Below, in pieces: positions 33,216-42,169 of a stretch of DNA of 64,000 nt. Origin of the DNA: Dyella sp. A6 (GTDB lineage: Bacteria; Pseudomonadota; Gammaproteobacteria; Xanthomonadales; Rhodanobacteraceae); assembly GCF_036320485.1 (NCBI RefSeq), contig NZ_CP132911.1:868001-932000 (forward strand), in the 5' to 3' direction. The position numbers and the translations under genes were made by a program. Position 1 is the first letter of the stretch. Each line of letters opens with the position of its first letter. A model generated the notes under the pieces. It did not search any database, was not told the DNA's origin, and saw only the letters and a program-made list of their open reading frames with translations.

Positions 33216-33272
33216 CTGCTGACAGCCGATGTCAGCAGGGGCGATTTAATATGCGGGTACGTGCCCGCATAT
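33216..33272 (+). promoter_or_regulatory. Two perfect inverted repeats in the uvrB leader
   Basis: CTGCTGACA / TGTCAGCAG (33216-33238, five-base spacer) and ATATGCGGG / CCCGCATAT (33249-33272, six-base spacer) stand 10 bases apart, the second ending 8 bases before the uvrB ATG. Each has 9 matched pairs. They could be operators or leader hairpins that control uvrB. Neither fits the classical CTG-N10-CAG LexA box in full. Confidence 0.55.
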
Positions 33273-33280
33273 CGTCGTCC

Positions 33281-35308
33281 ATGACCGAACGTTTCGAACT
33301 CGCCGCGCCCTACCAGCCCTCGGGCGATCAGCCCGAGGCCATCCGCCGTCTCAGCGAAGGTTTCGAGGCGGGCCTGGCCGCGCAGACCCTGCTCGGCGTC
33401 ACCGGCTCGGGCAAGACTTTCACTGTCGCCAACGTGATCCAGCAGGTGCAGCGCCCCACCATCGTGATGGCGCCCAACAAGACGCTGGCGGCCCAGCTCT
33501 ACGGTGAGTTCAAGGAGTTCTTCCCCAACAACGCGGTGGAGTACTTCGTCAGCTACTACGACTACTACCAGCCCGAGGCGTATGTGGTGGCGTCGGACAC
33601 CTTCATCGAGAAGGACGCCTCGATCAACGACCACATCGAGCAGATGCGCCTGGCTGCCACCAAGGCGCTGCTCTCGCGCCGCGACGCGATCATCGTGGCG
33701 ACGGTGTCCGCGATCTACGGCCTGGGCGATCCCGAGGACTACCTCAGCCTGCGCCTGATCCTGTCCATCGGCGAGCATATCGACCAGCGCAAGCTGATCC
33801 GTCAGCTCACCGAGCTGCAGTACACCCGCAACGAGATGGAACTGCATCGCGGTACCTATCGGGTGCGCGGCGAAGTGATCGACGTGTTCCCGGCCGAGAA
33901 CGAGACCGAAGCGTTGCGGATAGAACTGTTTGACGGCGAGATCGAGAGCCTGGCGCTGTTCGATCCGCTGACCGGCGAGACGGTGCGCAAGGTGCCGCGC
34001 TACACGGTCTACCCGCGTACCCATTACGCCAGCACGCGCGAGAGCGTGCTGAACGCCATCGACACGATCAAGGTCGAGCTGGCCGAACGGCTGGAGCACC
34101 TGTACCGCGACAACAAGCTGGTGGAGGCGCAGCGACTGGACCAGCGCACCCGCTTCGACATCGAGATGATGGCCGAGGTGGGCTACTGCCAGGGCATCGA
34201 GAACTACTCGCGCCACCTCACCCGGCGCGCGCCGGGCGAGCCGCCGCCGACCCTGTTCGACTATCTGCCGCCGGACGCGCTGCTGGTTGTCGACGAGTCG
34301 CACGTCACCGTGCCGCAGCTGGGGGCCATGTACAAAGGCGACCGCTCGCGCAAGGAAACGCTGGTGGAGTTCGGCTTCCGCCTGCCTTCGGCGATGGACA
34401 ACCGGCCGCTGCGGTTCGAGGAATGGGAGGCGCGGGTACCGCGCGCGATCTACGTCTCGGCCACGCCGCGCGACTACGAGCTGCAGAAATCCGGCGATGC
34501 GGTGGTGGAACTGGTGGTGCGCCCCACCGGACTGGTCGATCCCGAAGTGGAGGTGCGACCGGTGCGCACCCAGGTCGACGACCTGCTGGGCGAGGCCAAC
34601 CGGCGCATCGCCATGGGCGACCGCGTGCTGGTTACCACGCTGACCAAGCGGATGGCGGAGAACCTCACCGAATACTTGTCCGAGCACGGCGTGAAGGTGC
34701 GCTACCTGCATTCGGACATCGAGACGGTGGAGCGCAGCGAGATCATCCGCGACCTGCGGCTGGGCGAATTCGACGTGCTGGTGGGCATCAACCTGCTGCG
34801 CGAGGGCCTCGACATGCCCGAGGTGTCGCTGGTGGCGATCCTGGATGCCGACAAGGAGGGGTTCCTGCGGTCCACCGGTTCGTTGATCCAGACGATTGGC
34901 CGTGCCGCCCGCAATGTGCGCGGCAAGGCGATCCTGTATGCCGACGAGGTCACCCGCTCGATGCAGGCGGCGATGGACGAAACCAGTCGCCGCCGCGAGA
35001 AGCAGATCGCCTGGAACGAAGCCAACGGCATCACGCCCAAGACGGTGGTACGGCGGATTGCCGACATCATGGAAGGCGCGCGCAGCGACGCGCCCGCACG
35101 CGGACGGGGCAGCAAGGGACGCGGCACGGCAGCGCGTGCCGTGGCCGAGCCGGCGGGCGAGTACGACGCGATGGACCCGGCCAAGGCCGCGGCCGCCATC
35201 AAGAAGCTGGAAGCGCAGATGTACCGGCACGCCCAGAACCTGGAGTTCGAGGATGCGGCCCGGTTGCGCGACCAGATCCACCAGCTGCGCGAACGGGCAT
35301 TGCGCTGA
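33281..35308 (+). CDS. uvrB: Excinuclease ABC subunit UvrB
   Basis: 675-residue helicase-like subunit of nucleotide excision repair that loads at lesions with UvrA and recruits UvrC. Visible: Walker [16 protein letters not shown], the beta-hairpin region [11 protein letters not shown], helicase motif [33 protein letters not shown] segment near 510, the [12 protein letters not shown] motif VI, and the C-terminal UVR domain ([20 protein letters not shown]). ATG 33281 ([21 protein letters not shown]) is the usual start. It is monocistronic with two inverted repeats in its leader. Confidence 0.98.
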   Translation: MTERFELAAPYQPSGDQPEAIRRLSEGFEAGLAAQTLLGVTGSGKTFTVANVIQQVQRPTIVMAPNKTLAAQLYGEFKEFFPNNAVEYFVSYYDYYQPEAYVVASDTFIEKDASINDHIEQMRLAATKALLSRRDAIIVATVSAIYGLGDPEDYLSLRLILSIGEHIDQRKLIRQLTELQYTRNEMELHRGTYRVRGEVIDVFPAENETEALRIELFDGEIESLALFDPLTGETVRKVPRYTVYPRTHYASTRESVLNAIDTIKVELAERLEHLYRDNKLVEAQRLDQRTRFDIEMMAEVGYCQGIENYSRHLTRRAPGEPPPTLFDYLPPDALLVVDESHVTVPQLGAMYKGDRSRKETLVEFGFRLPSAMDNRPLRFEEWEARVPRAIYVSATPRDYELQKSGDAVVELVVRPTGLVDPEVEVRPVRTQVDDLLGEANRRIAMGDRVLVTTLTKRMAENLTEYLSEHGVKVRYLHSDIETVERSEIIRDLRLGEFDVLVGINLLREGLDMPEVSLVAILDADKEGFLRSTGSLIQTIGRAARNVRGKAILYADEVTRSMQAAMDETSRRREKQIAWNEANGITPKTVVRRIADIMEGARSDAPARGRGSKGRGTAARAVAEPAGEYDAMDPAKAAAAIKKLEAQMYRHAQNLEFEDAARLRDQIHQLRERALR

Positions 35309-35359
35309 GCTGCCGGTCGGTATCACACGGCGCTACCGGCCGGGGCGCGCAATCCGCGC

Positions 35360-35389
35360 TTGTGTGGCCCCCCGCAGCTTTGCTATCCT
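35360..35389 (+). promoter_or_regulatory. Putative sigma-70 promoter of tRNA-Val
   Basis: TTGTGT (35360-35365) and TATCCT (35384-35389) are separated by 18 bases and end 11 bases ahead of the mature tRNA 5' end. Both hexamers match consensus at four of six positions. Confidence 0.5.
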
Positions 35390-35400
35390 GCGCAGCTCTC

Positions 35401-35475
35401 GGGCGGTTAGCTCAGCGGTAGAGCACTTCCTTGACATGGAAGGGGTCACAAGTTCGATCCTTGTACCGCCCACCA
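35401..35475 (+). tRNA. tRNA-Val (anticodon GAC)
   Basis: A 75-base cloverleaf: acceptor GGGCGGT pairs with ACCGCCC, the D arm contains AGCTCAGCGGTAGAGC, the anticodon loop is TTGACAT with GAC, and the T arm holds GTTCGATCC. CCA is encoded. The anticodon reads GUC/GUU valine codons. Confidence 0.95.
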
Positions 35476-35486
35476 GTTTGATCCGT

Positions 35487-35516
35487 ATAAAGGCCACCGC
35501 TCGCGGTGGCCTTTAT
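35487..35516 (+). terminator. Intrinsic terminator after tRNA-Val
   Basis: ATAAAGGCCACCGC and GCGGTGGCCTTTAT form a perfect 14-bp stem with a two-base turn, starting 11 bases after the tRNA. The A-rich left foot and T-rich right foot make it functional in either direction. Confidence 0.85.
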
Positions 35517-35623
35517 CGTTCCGCACGCCGCTGATCCCCGGGCCGCGCCCGCGGCACTTTGCAGGTTTGAGCACGCATCGTTTGCTGCGAAAATCGCCAG
35601 GTCCTCCAATACAGGTGCCGGTG

Positions 35624-36073
35624 ATGACCTATCTGTGGATCAAGTCCCTTCACGTGCTGTTCGTGATGGCCTGGATGGCGGCGGTGTTCTATCTGCCCCG
35701 CATCCTGGTCAATGTGGTGGAAGCGGGCGACGAGCCGACTGTGCGGGCGCGTCTGCTGCTGATGGGACGGCGGCTCTACCGTTTCGGGCACATCATGTTC
35801 GGACTGGCCTTCATCTTCGGCCTGACGCTGTGGCAGGGCTGGCGCCTGTTCCCGTCGGCGCTTCCGAACGTGGTGGCGGGGATGCACTGGATCGACGCCA
35901 AGCTGACCCTGGTGGCGGTGCTGCTGGGCTATTTCATCTGGGCGGGGCGCCTGGTCAAGCGTTGCGACAAGGGCGGGGCGCTGCCCTCCGCGAAAGCTCT
36001 GCGCTGGCTCAACGAGCTGCCGGTGCTGCTGTTGCTGGGGGTGATCTACCTGGTACTGGCCCGGCCGTTCTGA
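35624..36073 (+). CDS. hemJ: HemJ-like (CopD family) membrane protein, probable protoporphyrinogen oxidase
   Basis: 149 residues with four membrane helices. MTYLWIKSLHVLFVMAWMA and FYLPRILVNVVE give the HemJ opening, with the conserved His in the first helix and LYRFGHIMFGLA and MHWIDAKLTLVAVLLGYF further on. HemJ oxidises protoporphyrinogen IX in bacteria without HemG or HemY. Its identity is inferred from helix arrangement and motifs; the neighbours give no further support. ATG 35624 is used; GTG 35621 is adjacent and in frame. The stop is 8 bases from the converging GGDEF/EAL gene. Confidence 0.8.
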   Translation: MTYLWIKSLHVLFVMAWMAAVFYLPRILVNVVEAGDEPTVRARLLLMGRRLYRFGHIMFGLAFIFGLTLWQGWRLFPSALPNVVAGMHWIDAKLTLVAVLLGYFIWAGRLVKRCDKGGALPSAKALRWLNELPVLLLLGVIYLVLARPF

Positions 36074-36081
36074 TCGGCCGG

Positions 36082-39000
36082 TTACGCTTCGGCTGCCGGG
36101 CCTGGTTTCCGGGACGTCGCGAACCCCCGTTCTTCGATCCGCACCTGCTGGATCAGCAACTGCAGGAAGCGTCCGCGTTGCTGGCGGTAGCGTGGGTCCA
36201 GCGGGCCGGCCAGGGCGGCTTCGTGCATGGCGGCGTGCGCGTCGTGGACGGCCTGCAGGTCAGGGTTCGCGGCCAGCGCGCTCTCCAGGTAGCGGCCGGT
36301 TGCACAGCGGCCCTCGGCATGGTGGTGCCAGAACGCGGGTCCGGACGGCAGGGCGAGCAGTTGTTCTTCCCATAGCAATGCACTGGCCAAGGCACCCAGC
36401 GCCGTGGTTGGGCGTGCCGGGTCCAGTTCCCAGCGAAAGGCATCGAGCCAGCCTGGTAGTTCGGTTGCCGGCATCGGTCGTGCAAAGGCATAGCCTTGCC
36501 CCATGTCGGCTCCCAGTGACAGGGCGGCTTCGATCAGGCCAGGCGTTTCCAGGCCTTCGACCACCACTTCGAGATCCAGGTCGTGGCCTAGCCTGATCAG
36601 CTGGCGGATGAAGCGCAGGGTGCGTAGCGGGTCGTCCGCCGCCTGCATCACGATAGCCTGGTCGATCTTGATCCGGTCGAACGGCCAGTGGCGCAGTCGT
36701 ATCAGCGAGCTGTAGCCAGCACCCAGATCGTCTTCCACAAGTCGGACGCCGAGCGCCTTGAGTGCCTGCATGCCGGCCATTCTTGGGGCTGCGCTGTGGT
36801 CGGTGCCCATGGGCGATTCGAGGATTTCGAGCAGCAATGCATCGACCGGGCAGTGTCCTTCGGCAATCATCGCCGCAGCCGTCTCGGTGTAGCGGCTGTC
36901 CACCAGCGCTGCGGCTGGCGTGTTGACCGAGACATCAAGCCTATGACCCGAGCGAAGCAAGGTTTCGCGTTGGCGGGTCGCCGCGGAGAGCATCTGCCGG
37001 AACAGCACGACCAGGTCGTCGTCACTCAGCGCAGGCAGGAACCGGGAGGGTGCCAGCACGGTGCCGTCCTGGTCCACCAGCCGCGCCAGCGCTTCCAGTT
37101 CGGATACGCGGCCATCGACCAGATGCACCACCGGCTGGTAGTAGGCCTGCAGGGCATCGGTGGCGATCAGTCCGCGCCAGCGTTCGCGCACGATGAACGG
37201 CAGCAGTTCGGTGCCCGGCCTGGGCGGCATCAGGCGCGCAAGGGCCAGGTCGAGCAGGTTCTTCAACTGATCGACGAAGGCCTGCTGGTCCTCGCTCTGC
37301 AGCCCTCCGGCGTATGGGCTGTAGATCGTGAGTACTGCCGATGGATTGGGCGGCATCGGGCAAAGCGGTATGGCTACGCTGGAAACGATGCCGATCCCCA
37401 GCGCTTCATCGCGCCAGCTGGCCATGGCGGGATCGGTGGCGTAATGCATGCAACGCTGAATCTGACCGGTGCGCCAGGCCCTTCCGCTGGGGCCGCCGCC
37501 CAGCGGGCTGTCAGCGTTGACTCGGATGGGTTCTGCTTCGCCCCGTGCGACGATCTGCAGGTACTGGGCGAATGCCTCGCCGCCGACCGCCTCGTAGGTA
37601 AGTTGTCCGTTCTTGTCGGGGCGGGCGACGATGCACGAGCATATCTCGCCATGCTCGGCGAGCATGTCCACGACACCCTGGATAAGTTCCAGATAGCCGT
37701 CTGCCGACCAGGCCAGCGCGTTCAGACGCGCCAGCAGCGCCACACGCTCACGCTGCAGCTCACGTACGCTTTCGAGCTGCCACTGCCGCTCGGCTCCGAG
37801 TCGCTGCAGCACGATGTCGAGTGGGCGGCGGTCGATCACCGACAGGCTGCCGAGCTGTTGTGCCATCAGGTCGCGCAGCAGCTCGACCCCTTCCAGCAGC
37901 CAGACCTCCTCCAGCCCGGCCGAGGCATGGAAACGACCTGCGCGTGCCGCGTGCATGCGATGCGATTCGATCTCCAGGTTCGGCAGCAGCAATAGCCGGA
38001 CATGCTGGGTCAGACGCTCGGCCAATACGACGCGGTCGCGTTTCGATAGCGCCGTCAACAGGTTGCCGATCCCCTCGTGCGAACGCAATCCATCGATGAA
38101 CGCATCGACCAATTCGGGCACCATGGGCTCGGCAAGTGATGACCATGGTTGCAGCAGGGACTCGGCCAGCTCGCCGTAAGGCAGTAAGCCGTGACCGTTG
38201 TATGCGTTGTCTTCCGGCGGCTGGCTCTGTGCAATCAGTGGCATCGACCACCAGCGCTCGCGTTGTCGCTTGTGCGCCTTCACCTGGTACATCGCCTGGT
38301 CGGCCTGGCGCAGCAACTGCTGGCTGCCCCCGCTCGCATGCTCCGGATACAGAGCAATGCCAAGGCTGGCCGTCAGTTCGAATACGGTGCCCTCGACGTG
38401 CATGGGTTCGCGCAGGGCTGTCCACAGATGATCCAGCAAAGGCTTGATTTCGGCATCGTCATACAGGCCTTCGCAGATGATGACGAACTCGTCGCCGCCG
38501 AGGCGTGCGACATAGTCGTCCGGTCGCAGGGCCCCGCGCAGCCGGCGCGCCACTTCGATCAGCAAAAGGTCGCCGACGACATGACCGTGGCGGTCGTTGA
38601 TCGGCTTCAGGTCGTCCAGGTCGAGCATACCCACCACGACCAGTTGCCGGTTGCGTTCGGCGCGTTCCAGTGCCCTCTCCAGCTGCATGTCCAGCGCGCG
38701 TCTGTTCGGCAGCCCGGTCAGTGCGTCGTGCAGGGCCAGATAGGTTTGGCGTTGCTGTTCTTCGGCTTGTGCCCGGCGGCGCTCGTGCTGGCGCAGCGCC
38801 AGCCCGGCCACTTCGGCCAGCTCGTCCAGCACACGGCACATGTTCTCGTCGAACGCATCTTCCTCGGGCGTGATCAGGGCGAACACGCCCAACGGGGTGC
38901 TGTTCTGCCCGGGGAGGCGATCCGGTGCGGGAATCGGCCAGCAACCGGAGGCGCCCATGCCTTTCAGCAGCCCGTATTGCCAGGCCGGCGACATTCCGCT

Positions 39001-39864
39001 GTGCTGACTCGGCCGTACCCGTACCTGCGGTCGACCGTCGCGTAGCGCCCACAGGGGCAGTGGCATCCGTTCGCCCTGGGCCGGTACGGCAGGCAGCATG
39101 CGACCGAGATCGTCCGCGATCGGGCCGGCCAGTGCGACCCGGCGAAGCGACGTTCCGTCAGCTTCGACCATGAATACATCCACGGCCGCAGCGCCGGCCA
39201 CGTCCACCAGTGACTTCGCCAGCGTGTGATAGACCGATTCGGGGTCGGGTTGCTCCAGTAGCGCCCGTTGGATGGCTCGCTGGGCATCGCGATAACGGCT
39301 GATGCGTTGTTCGCGCGCCATGGCGGCCTGGTGGTCCCAGAACCGTGCCAGCTCGGTCACGAGTCGCTGCAGCCATGCGCCTAGTTCCTGCAACGTATCG
39401 TCCGGCACATCGTCCATGCAGGCCGCAAGCACCAGTTGGCCGCCATCATGGGCGATAGCGGCAGCCGTCATGCAGCAATCGAAGCCGTCATGCCATGCGC
39501 CCTGACCCGCAGGTGCGGGCGCGGCGGCATTCCACCGCGCCACATGCATGCCGCCGGACCGCAGTGCCTGGCTGGCCGGGTCGTCGGGATGCCTCATCGG
39601 CAGGTCCATGCCTGGCAGCAGGCGTTCGCTGTGCGGTATCGCGTGGCCGGCTGCGGCCAGTACCGTGATGGTCTCGGCGCCCGGTGCGCGCCGGCCGATC
39701 CAGGCCAGCGGCAGTTTCATCGATGTGGCGAAGATCGACACCACCTCGCTCAGGGCGAGCTGGCGGTCGCAACCCTGGTTCGTGTGCAGCAGCACCAGGG
39801 CCTCGGCCATGCTCTGGTAGAAGCGGGACCGCAGCCCAGTTCCGGTCGAGACATGATTCGGCAT
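36082..39864 (-). CDS. Very large GAF-GAF-GGDEF-[globin-like]-GAF-EAL-[CZB-like] cyclic-di-GMP protein
   Basis: About 1260 residues, cytoplasmic, with no membrane helix seen. Two GAF-like regions come first (about 25-180 and 200-365), then a GGDEF domain with intact DYVARLGGDEFVII near 450. A middle region with ARAGRFHASAG (His646) resembles the heme-binding helix of sensor globins. A third GAF-like region near 730-860 follows, then an EAL domain with ELEALARL, VNTPAAAL, LEILESP, VEDDLGAGYSSL, KIDQAIV, VVVEGLET and GQGYAFARP, so catalytic residues seem kept. The tail (FWHHHAEGRCATGRYLES then VHDAHAAMH, Cys1187) looks like a CZB zinc domain. Synthesis and breakdown of c-di-GMP may both occur. 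An in-frame TTG lies 4 codons upstream of the ATG used. Confidence 0.88.
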   Translation of the reverse strand: MPNHVSTGTGLRSRFYQSMAEALVLLHTNQGCDRQLALSEVVSIFATSMKLPLAWIGRRAPGAETITVLAAAGHAIPHSERLLPGMDLPMRHPDDPASQALRSGGMHVARWNAAAPAPAGQGAWHDGFDCCMTAAAIAHDGGQLVLAACMDDVPDDTLQELGAWLQRLVTELARFWDHQAAMAREQRISRYRDAQRAIQRALLEQPDPESVYHTLAKSLVDVAGAAAVDVFMVEADGTSLRRVALAGPIADDLGRMLPAVPAQGERMPLPLWALRDGRPQVRVRPSQHSGMSPAWQYGLLKGMGASGCWPIPAPDRLPGQNSTPLGVFALITPEEDAFDENMCRVLDELAEVAGLALRQHERRRAQAEEQQRQTYLALHDALTGLPNRRALDMQLERALERAERNRQLVVVGMLDLDDLKPINDRHGHVVGDLLLIEVARRLRGALRPDDYVARLGGDEFVIICEGLYDDAEIKPLLDHLWTALREPMHVEGTVFELTASLGIALYPEHASGGSQQLLRQADQAMYQVKAHKRQRERWWSMPLIAQSQPPEDNAYNGHGLLPYGELAESLLQPWSSLAEPMVPELVDAFIDGLRSHEGIGNLLTALSKRDRVVLAERLTQHVRLLLLPNLEIESHRMHAARAGRFHASAGLEEVWLLEGVELLRDLMAQQLGSLSVIDRRPLDIVLQRLGAERQWQLESVRELQRERVALLARLNALAWSADGYLELIQGVVDMLAEHGEICSCIVARPDKNGQLTYEAVGGEAFAQYLQIVARGEAEPIRVNADSPLGGGPSGRAWRTGQIQRCMHYATDPAMASWRDEALGIGIVSSVAIPLCPMPPNPSAVLTIYSPYAGGLQSEDQQAFVDQLKNLLDLALARLMPPRPGTELLPFIVRERWRGLIATDALQAYYQPVVHLVDGRVSELEALARLVDQDGTVLAPSRFLPALSDDDLVVLFRQMLSAATRQRETLLRSGHRLDVSVNTPAAALVDSRYTETAAAMIAEGHCPVDALLLEILESPMGTDHSAAPRMAGMQALKALGVRLVEDDLGAGYSSLIRLRHWPFDRIKIDQAIVMQAADDPLRTLRFIRQLIRLGHDLDLEVVVEGLETPGLIEAALSLGADMGQGYAFARPMPATELPGWLDAFRWELDPARPTTALGALASALLWEEQLLALPSGPAFWHHHAEGRCATGRYLESALAANPDLQAVHDAHAAMHEAALAGPLDPRYRQQRGRFLQLLIQQVRIEERGFATSRKPGPAAEA

Positions 39865-39876
39865 TTCCCGCTTCAA

Positions 39877-40220
39877 GTCACCGCGCTCCGCTGTCGCCCG
39901 CCCCGTGTCACCAGCCGTAGTACCCGTTTCTCGCGCACGTCATCGCGCCCGCTCAGCCGGGGAGGGCGAAGCACCCGACCGGTGCTTCCGACCCGTACAT
40001 CTCCTTATCGTCTTTCCCCTGTGGGCCTTGAGCCCGCATCGTCCCTGTCCGGCATCTTACGCCTGCGTATGGAGCCTGTGTCATCCGCCGGCCATGCGGG
40101 GTGGCTGCCAGCAGGTGCCGCTGTCGTGCTTGCTGTGTCGTGAGAATTGTCGTGGCTGCATCGTGCGCGCTAGTCGATTAGGGTAAGTTGCAACATGAGA
40201 TTTCATTTCAGTTAGGTGTC
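39877..40220. other. Gap without a supported gene, between the c-di-GMP gene and a small-gene patch
   Basis: About 344 bases. It should contain the promoter of the large c-di-GMP gene on the minus strand and that of the small gene at 40221 on the plus strand. Open frames crossing it have no family likeness or ribosome-binding site, and no hairpin or repeat stood out. The last ~70 bases become noticeably richer in A and T, marking the edge of the patch that follows. Confidence 0.6.
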
Positions 40221-40487
40221 ATGAAAAGCTCACAGCAAGTCCCAACCAAAAATATGGCCACACTCTGTAGCCTGGCATTGCTGTCCGATGGAACGTTACG
40301 GGTAGTGCTCGATGACGTCTGCAAAGGCCGCGAGCCTGGTAGCTGGCTCTATCGCAGCTTGTACACATATCAGGACTATCCCCCAGGTGCGCTGGAAGAC
40401 TTGGTATCTCTATCTGAGCGCGCTTTGGCGGAGTTTGGTTTCAACGTGCTTATCCGCTTGCTTGTAAGCAACGGCTACAGCACCTGA
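40221..40487 (+). CDS. Small hypothetical protein
   Basis: 88 residues (MKSSQQVPTKNMATLC...). No family is recognised. It has no signal peptide or membrane helix; the middle is polar with Tyr-rich SLYTYQDYPPG and the end is a predicted helix (SERALAEFGFNVLIRLLV). ATG 40221 follows TTAGG by a few bases; an in-frame TTG lies at 40188. Base composition is clearly less GC-rich than neighbours and codons such as AAA, TTG and TCT are frequent. This suggests a recent arrival or a poorly expressed gene. It may also be non-coding; confidence is modest. Confidence 0.5.
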   Translation: MKSSQQVPTKNMATLCSLALLSDGTLRVVLDDVCKGREPGSWLYRSLYTYQDYPPGALEDLVSLSERALAEFGFNVLIRLLVSNGYST

Positions 40488-40556
40488 CAACTCATCTGCG
40501 CGGATACGTCGGTGCGTGCCACATAATTTAAGTCTTGGGCAGAAGCGGGGGCATAC

Positions 40557-40853
40557 ATGGATGCAGAGTCGCGAGAGTTGCTGAATCGCTGGGAGTCGTT
40601 GCGATCGGGCGGCGGGTTGGCACGTGCCAGGTTGGTTACTCGTAATCTCTGGATGCTTGGCTTGGCTTTGTTCCTTGTGGTTCTCATCGGCATCTATTAC
40701 AGGTTTCCGCCGGTTACTCTCGCCGTTGTCTCAGTAGTGATGGGCTGGACCATTGCCGAGTGCAATGCCCTCAAGTCTCGTCTTGCGCAGTGGCCGACGA
40801 TTGCAGGTTATATCGATTGGGATCGAGTCCGTGGAGACCTCGATGGCGAGTAA
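40557..40853 (+). CDS. Small hypothetical membrane protein
   Basis: 98 residues. Helical, charged N-terminus (MDAESRELLNRWESLR), two adjoining membrane helices near 30-72 (LWMLGLALFLVVLIGIYY and PPVTLAVVSVVMGWTIA) and a polar C-terminus with Asp and Trp. No family is recognised. ATG 40557 has GGGGG upstream (GCGGGGGCATACATG). It belongs to the low-GC patch with the preceding and following genes on the same strand, but they are separated by 64-69 bases and need not be one operon. Confidence 0.55.
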   Translation: MDAESRELLNRWESLRSGGGLARARLVTRNLWMLGLALFLVVLIGIYYRFPPVTLAVVSVVMGWTIAECNALKSRLAQWPTIAGYIDWDRVRGDLDGE

Positions 40854-40917
40854 GTTGCCTGGACACTTGTCCGTCTGGACGTGTGTGCCACGCGTTGCCT
40901 TACTCCGGTGTTCCACC

Positions 40918-41469
40918 ATGCAGATGAAGAAGTACGCGGGCCTTAGCCTTCTTATCGGCATTCTTGCGCTGATGCTCTGTACGTCAGTGATTGCTCAAGA
41001 TTTTCCAGCGCCACTGTCGAATGCTGCCACCAAGTTGGCAGGCAATCAGCAGGTTCCGGTCTTTCTCCCCACGATCATTCCCTCCATCGTTGCCAGATAC
41101 GGCATCAAAGACGTAGCGGTCGAATCCGCTGGTTCCGGTTACACCGTCGCGCTTTACTATTCCAGGCATGACAGTGATGCAACGTTTGCCGGCATGGTGG
41201 CTGGGTCTTCCGCCGTGTTTTCATCGCTTCCGGGCACTCGGAAAGCTAGGCTCGCCAACGGCACAATGGCTTTGTTCAGGCCGGTCTCCTGCGGTGGCTC
41301 CTGTGCGCCAGCAAATCTTTGGTGGCAGGTCGATGGTTTCGAGTATCAACTTCAGTTGAAACTTGCATCTGGCCTCGACGAAGGCCGCCAACTTCGAGCA
41401 TTACGCGAAATGGCGAACTCGATGATTCGAGTGCGTTACCCTGACCACGTGTCCAGGCGGGCACACTGA
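40918..41469 (+). CDS. Hypothetical exported protein
   Basis: 183 residues. MQMKKYAGLSLLIGILALML with a cleavage site near VIAQDF gives a clear signal peptide, so the product is probably periplasmic. The body has YTVALYYSRHDSDATFAGMVAGSS, a possible disulphide pair in SCGGSCAPANLWWQVDGFEYQLQ and a helical end with REMANSMIRVRYP. No family is recognised. Met codons at 40918 and 40924 are both possible starts. Lower GC than the flanking core genes. Confidence 0.6.
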   Translation: MQMKKYAGLSLLIGILALMLCTSVIAQDFPAPLSNAATKLAGNQQVPVFLPTIIPSIVARYGIKDVAVESAGSGYTVALYYSRHDSDATFAGMVAGSSAVFSSLPGTRKARLANGTMALFRPVSCGGSCAPANLWWQVDGFEYQLQLKLASGLDEGRQLRALREMANSMIRVRYPDHVSRRAH

Positions 41470-41512
41470 CACGTGCCGCCAAACCAAAACGTCGGCCTGC
41501 GGAGCAGATGAG

Positions 41513-41929
41513 ATGACTGTTCCATTTACTGGCGGGTGCGCCTGCGGTGCCATCCGCTACACGTGCACGTCTGCACCCATGGCGATGCTCAATTGCCACT
41601 GCAGCGACTGCCAGTTATCGAGCGGTGCACCCTTTGCGTCCGGCTTTATCGTCGCCGTGGCCGCTACCCAGGTAACTGGTGTGCCGAGCAGCTACACGGT
41701 TACTGCGGCAAGCGGCGGTAAAACCACCCGTTCGTTTTGCGGTACGTGCGGAACACCACTGTTTGCGCACGGCGAGACTTTTCCGGTCATGTCCATCCGG
41801 TTTCCGACCCTGGACGATCCGACAAGCTTCAAGCCCATGCTGGATATCTGGACCTCGCGCGCGCAGCCCTGGACATGTCTGAGCCCGGCTATTCCGCAGC
41901 ACGAGAGGTCACCGTCGGGTGGCGCCTGA
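41513..41929 (+). CDS. GFA family (glutathione-dependent formaldehyde-activating enzyme / CENP-V-like) zinc protein
   Basis: 138 residues. The zinc-binding pattern of the GFA/CENP-V fold is present: GGCACGAIRYTC near the start, then NCHCSDCQLSSGAPFASG and SFCGTCGTPLFAHGE. Founding member Gfa speeds S-hydroxymethylglutathione formation, but most relatives have no known reaction. ATG 41513 follows GGAGCAG. It ends the low-GC patch, before the terminator and tRNA-Phe on the other strand. The tail after residue 115 is variable and may differ from relatives. Confidence 0.88.
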   Translation: MTVPFTGGCACGAIRYTCTSAPMAMLNCHCSDCQLSSGAPFASGFIVAVAATQVTGVPSSYTVTAASGGKTTRSFCGTCGTPLFAHGETFPVMSIRFPTLDDPTSFKPMLDIWTSRAQPWTCLSPAIPQHERSPSGGA

Positions 41930-41970
41930 CCGCCTGTGCGGCCAGTCAGTCACGCCGGGACACCGCGCAT

Positions 41971-42006
41971 AACAAAAAAGCAGCGACTTTTGCAGTCACT
42001 GCTTTC
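41971..42006 (-). terminator. Intrinsic terminator of tRNA-Phe (minus strand)
   Basis: Read on the minus strand: AAAGCAGTGACT, loop, AGTCGCTGCTTT, then TTTTGTT. The stem has one mismatch and a proper U-run. It begins about 18 bases downstream of the tRNA 3' end. Confidence 0.85.
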
Positions 42007-42023
42007 CCGGTGTTGCATCTTGA

Positions 42024-42099
42024 TGGTGGCCGGGGACGGAATCGAACCGCCGACACGGGGATTTTCAATCCCCTGCTCTACCAACTGAGCTACCCGGCC
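42024..42099 (-). tRNA. tRNA-Phe (anticodon GAA)
   Basis: A 76-base cloverleaf on the minus strand: acceptor GGCCGGG, D arm with AGCTCAGTTGGTAGAGC, anticodon loop TTGAAAA containing GAA, T arm GGTTCGATTCC, and encoded CCA. Terminator follows closely. tRNA genes are common integration sites, and low-GC genes lie on its 3' side. Confidence 0.95.
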
Positions 42100-42169
42100 A
42101 GGGTGGCAACCGCGATGGGTCGCTGGTCTTGCGTTGAGCCGCGCATTAAAGCGGAAGGGCGGCTGTCCG

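Noticed and set aside
33155..35326. 723-codon minus-strand frame opposite uvrB
   Set aside because: No domain is recognisable, and the composition is that of a shadow frame. The uvrB motifs on the plus strand are unambiguous.
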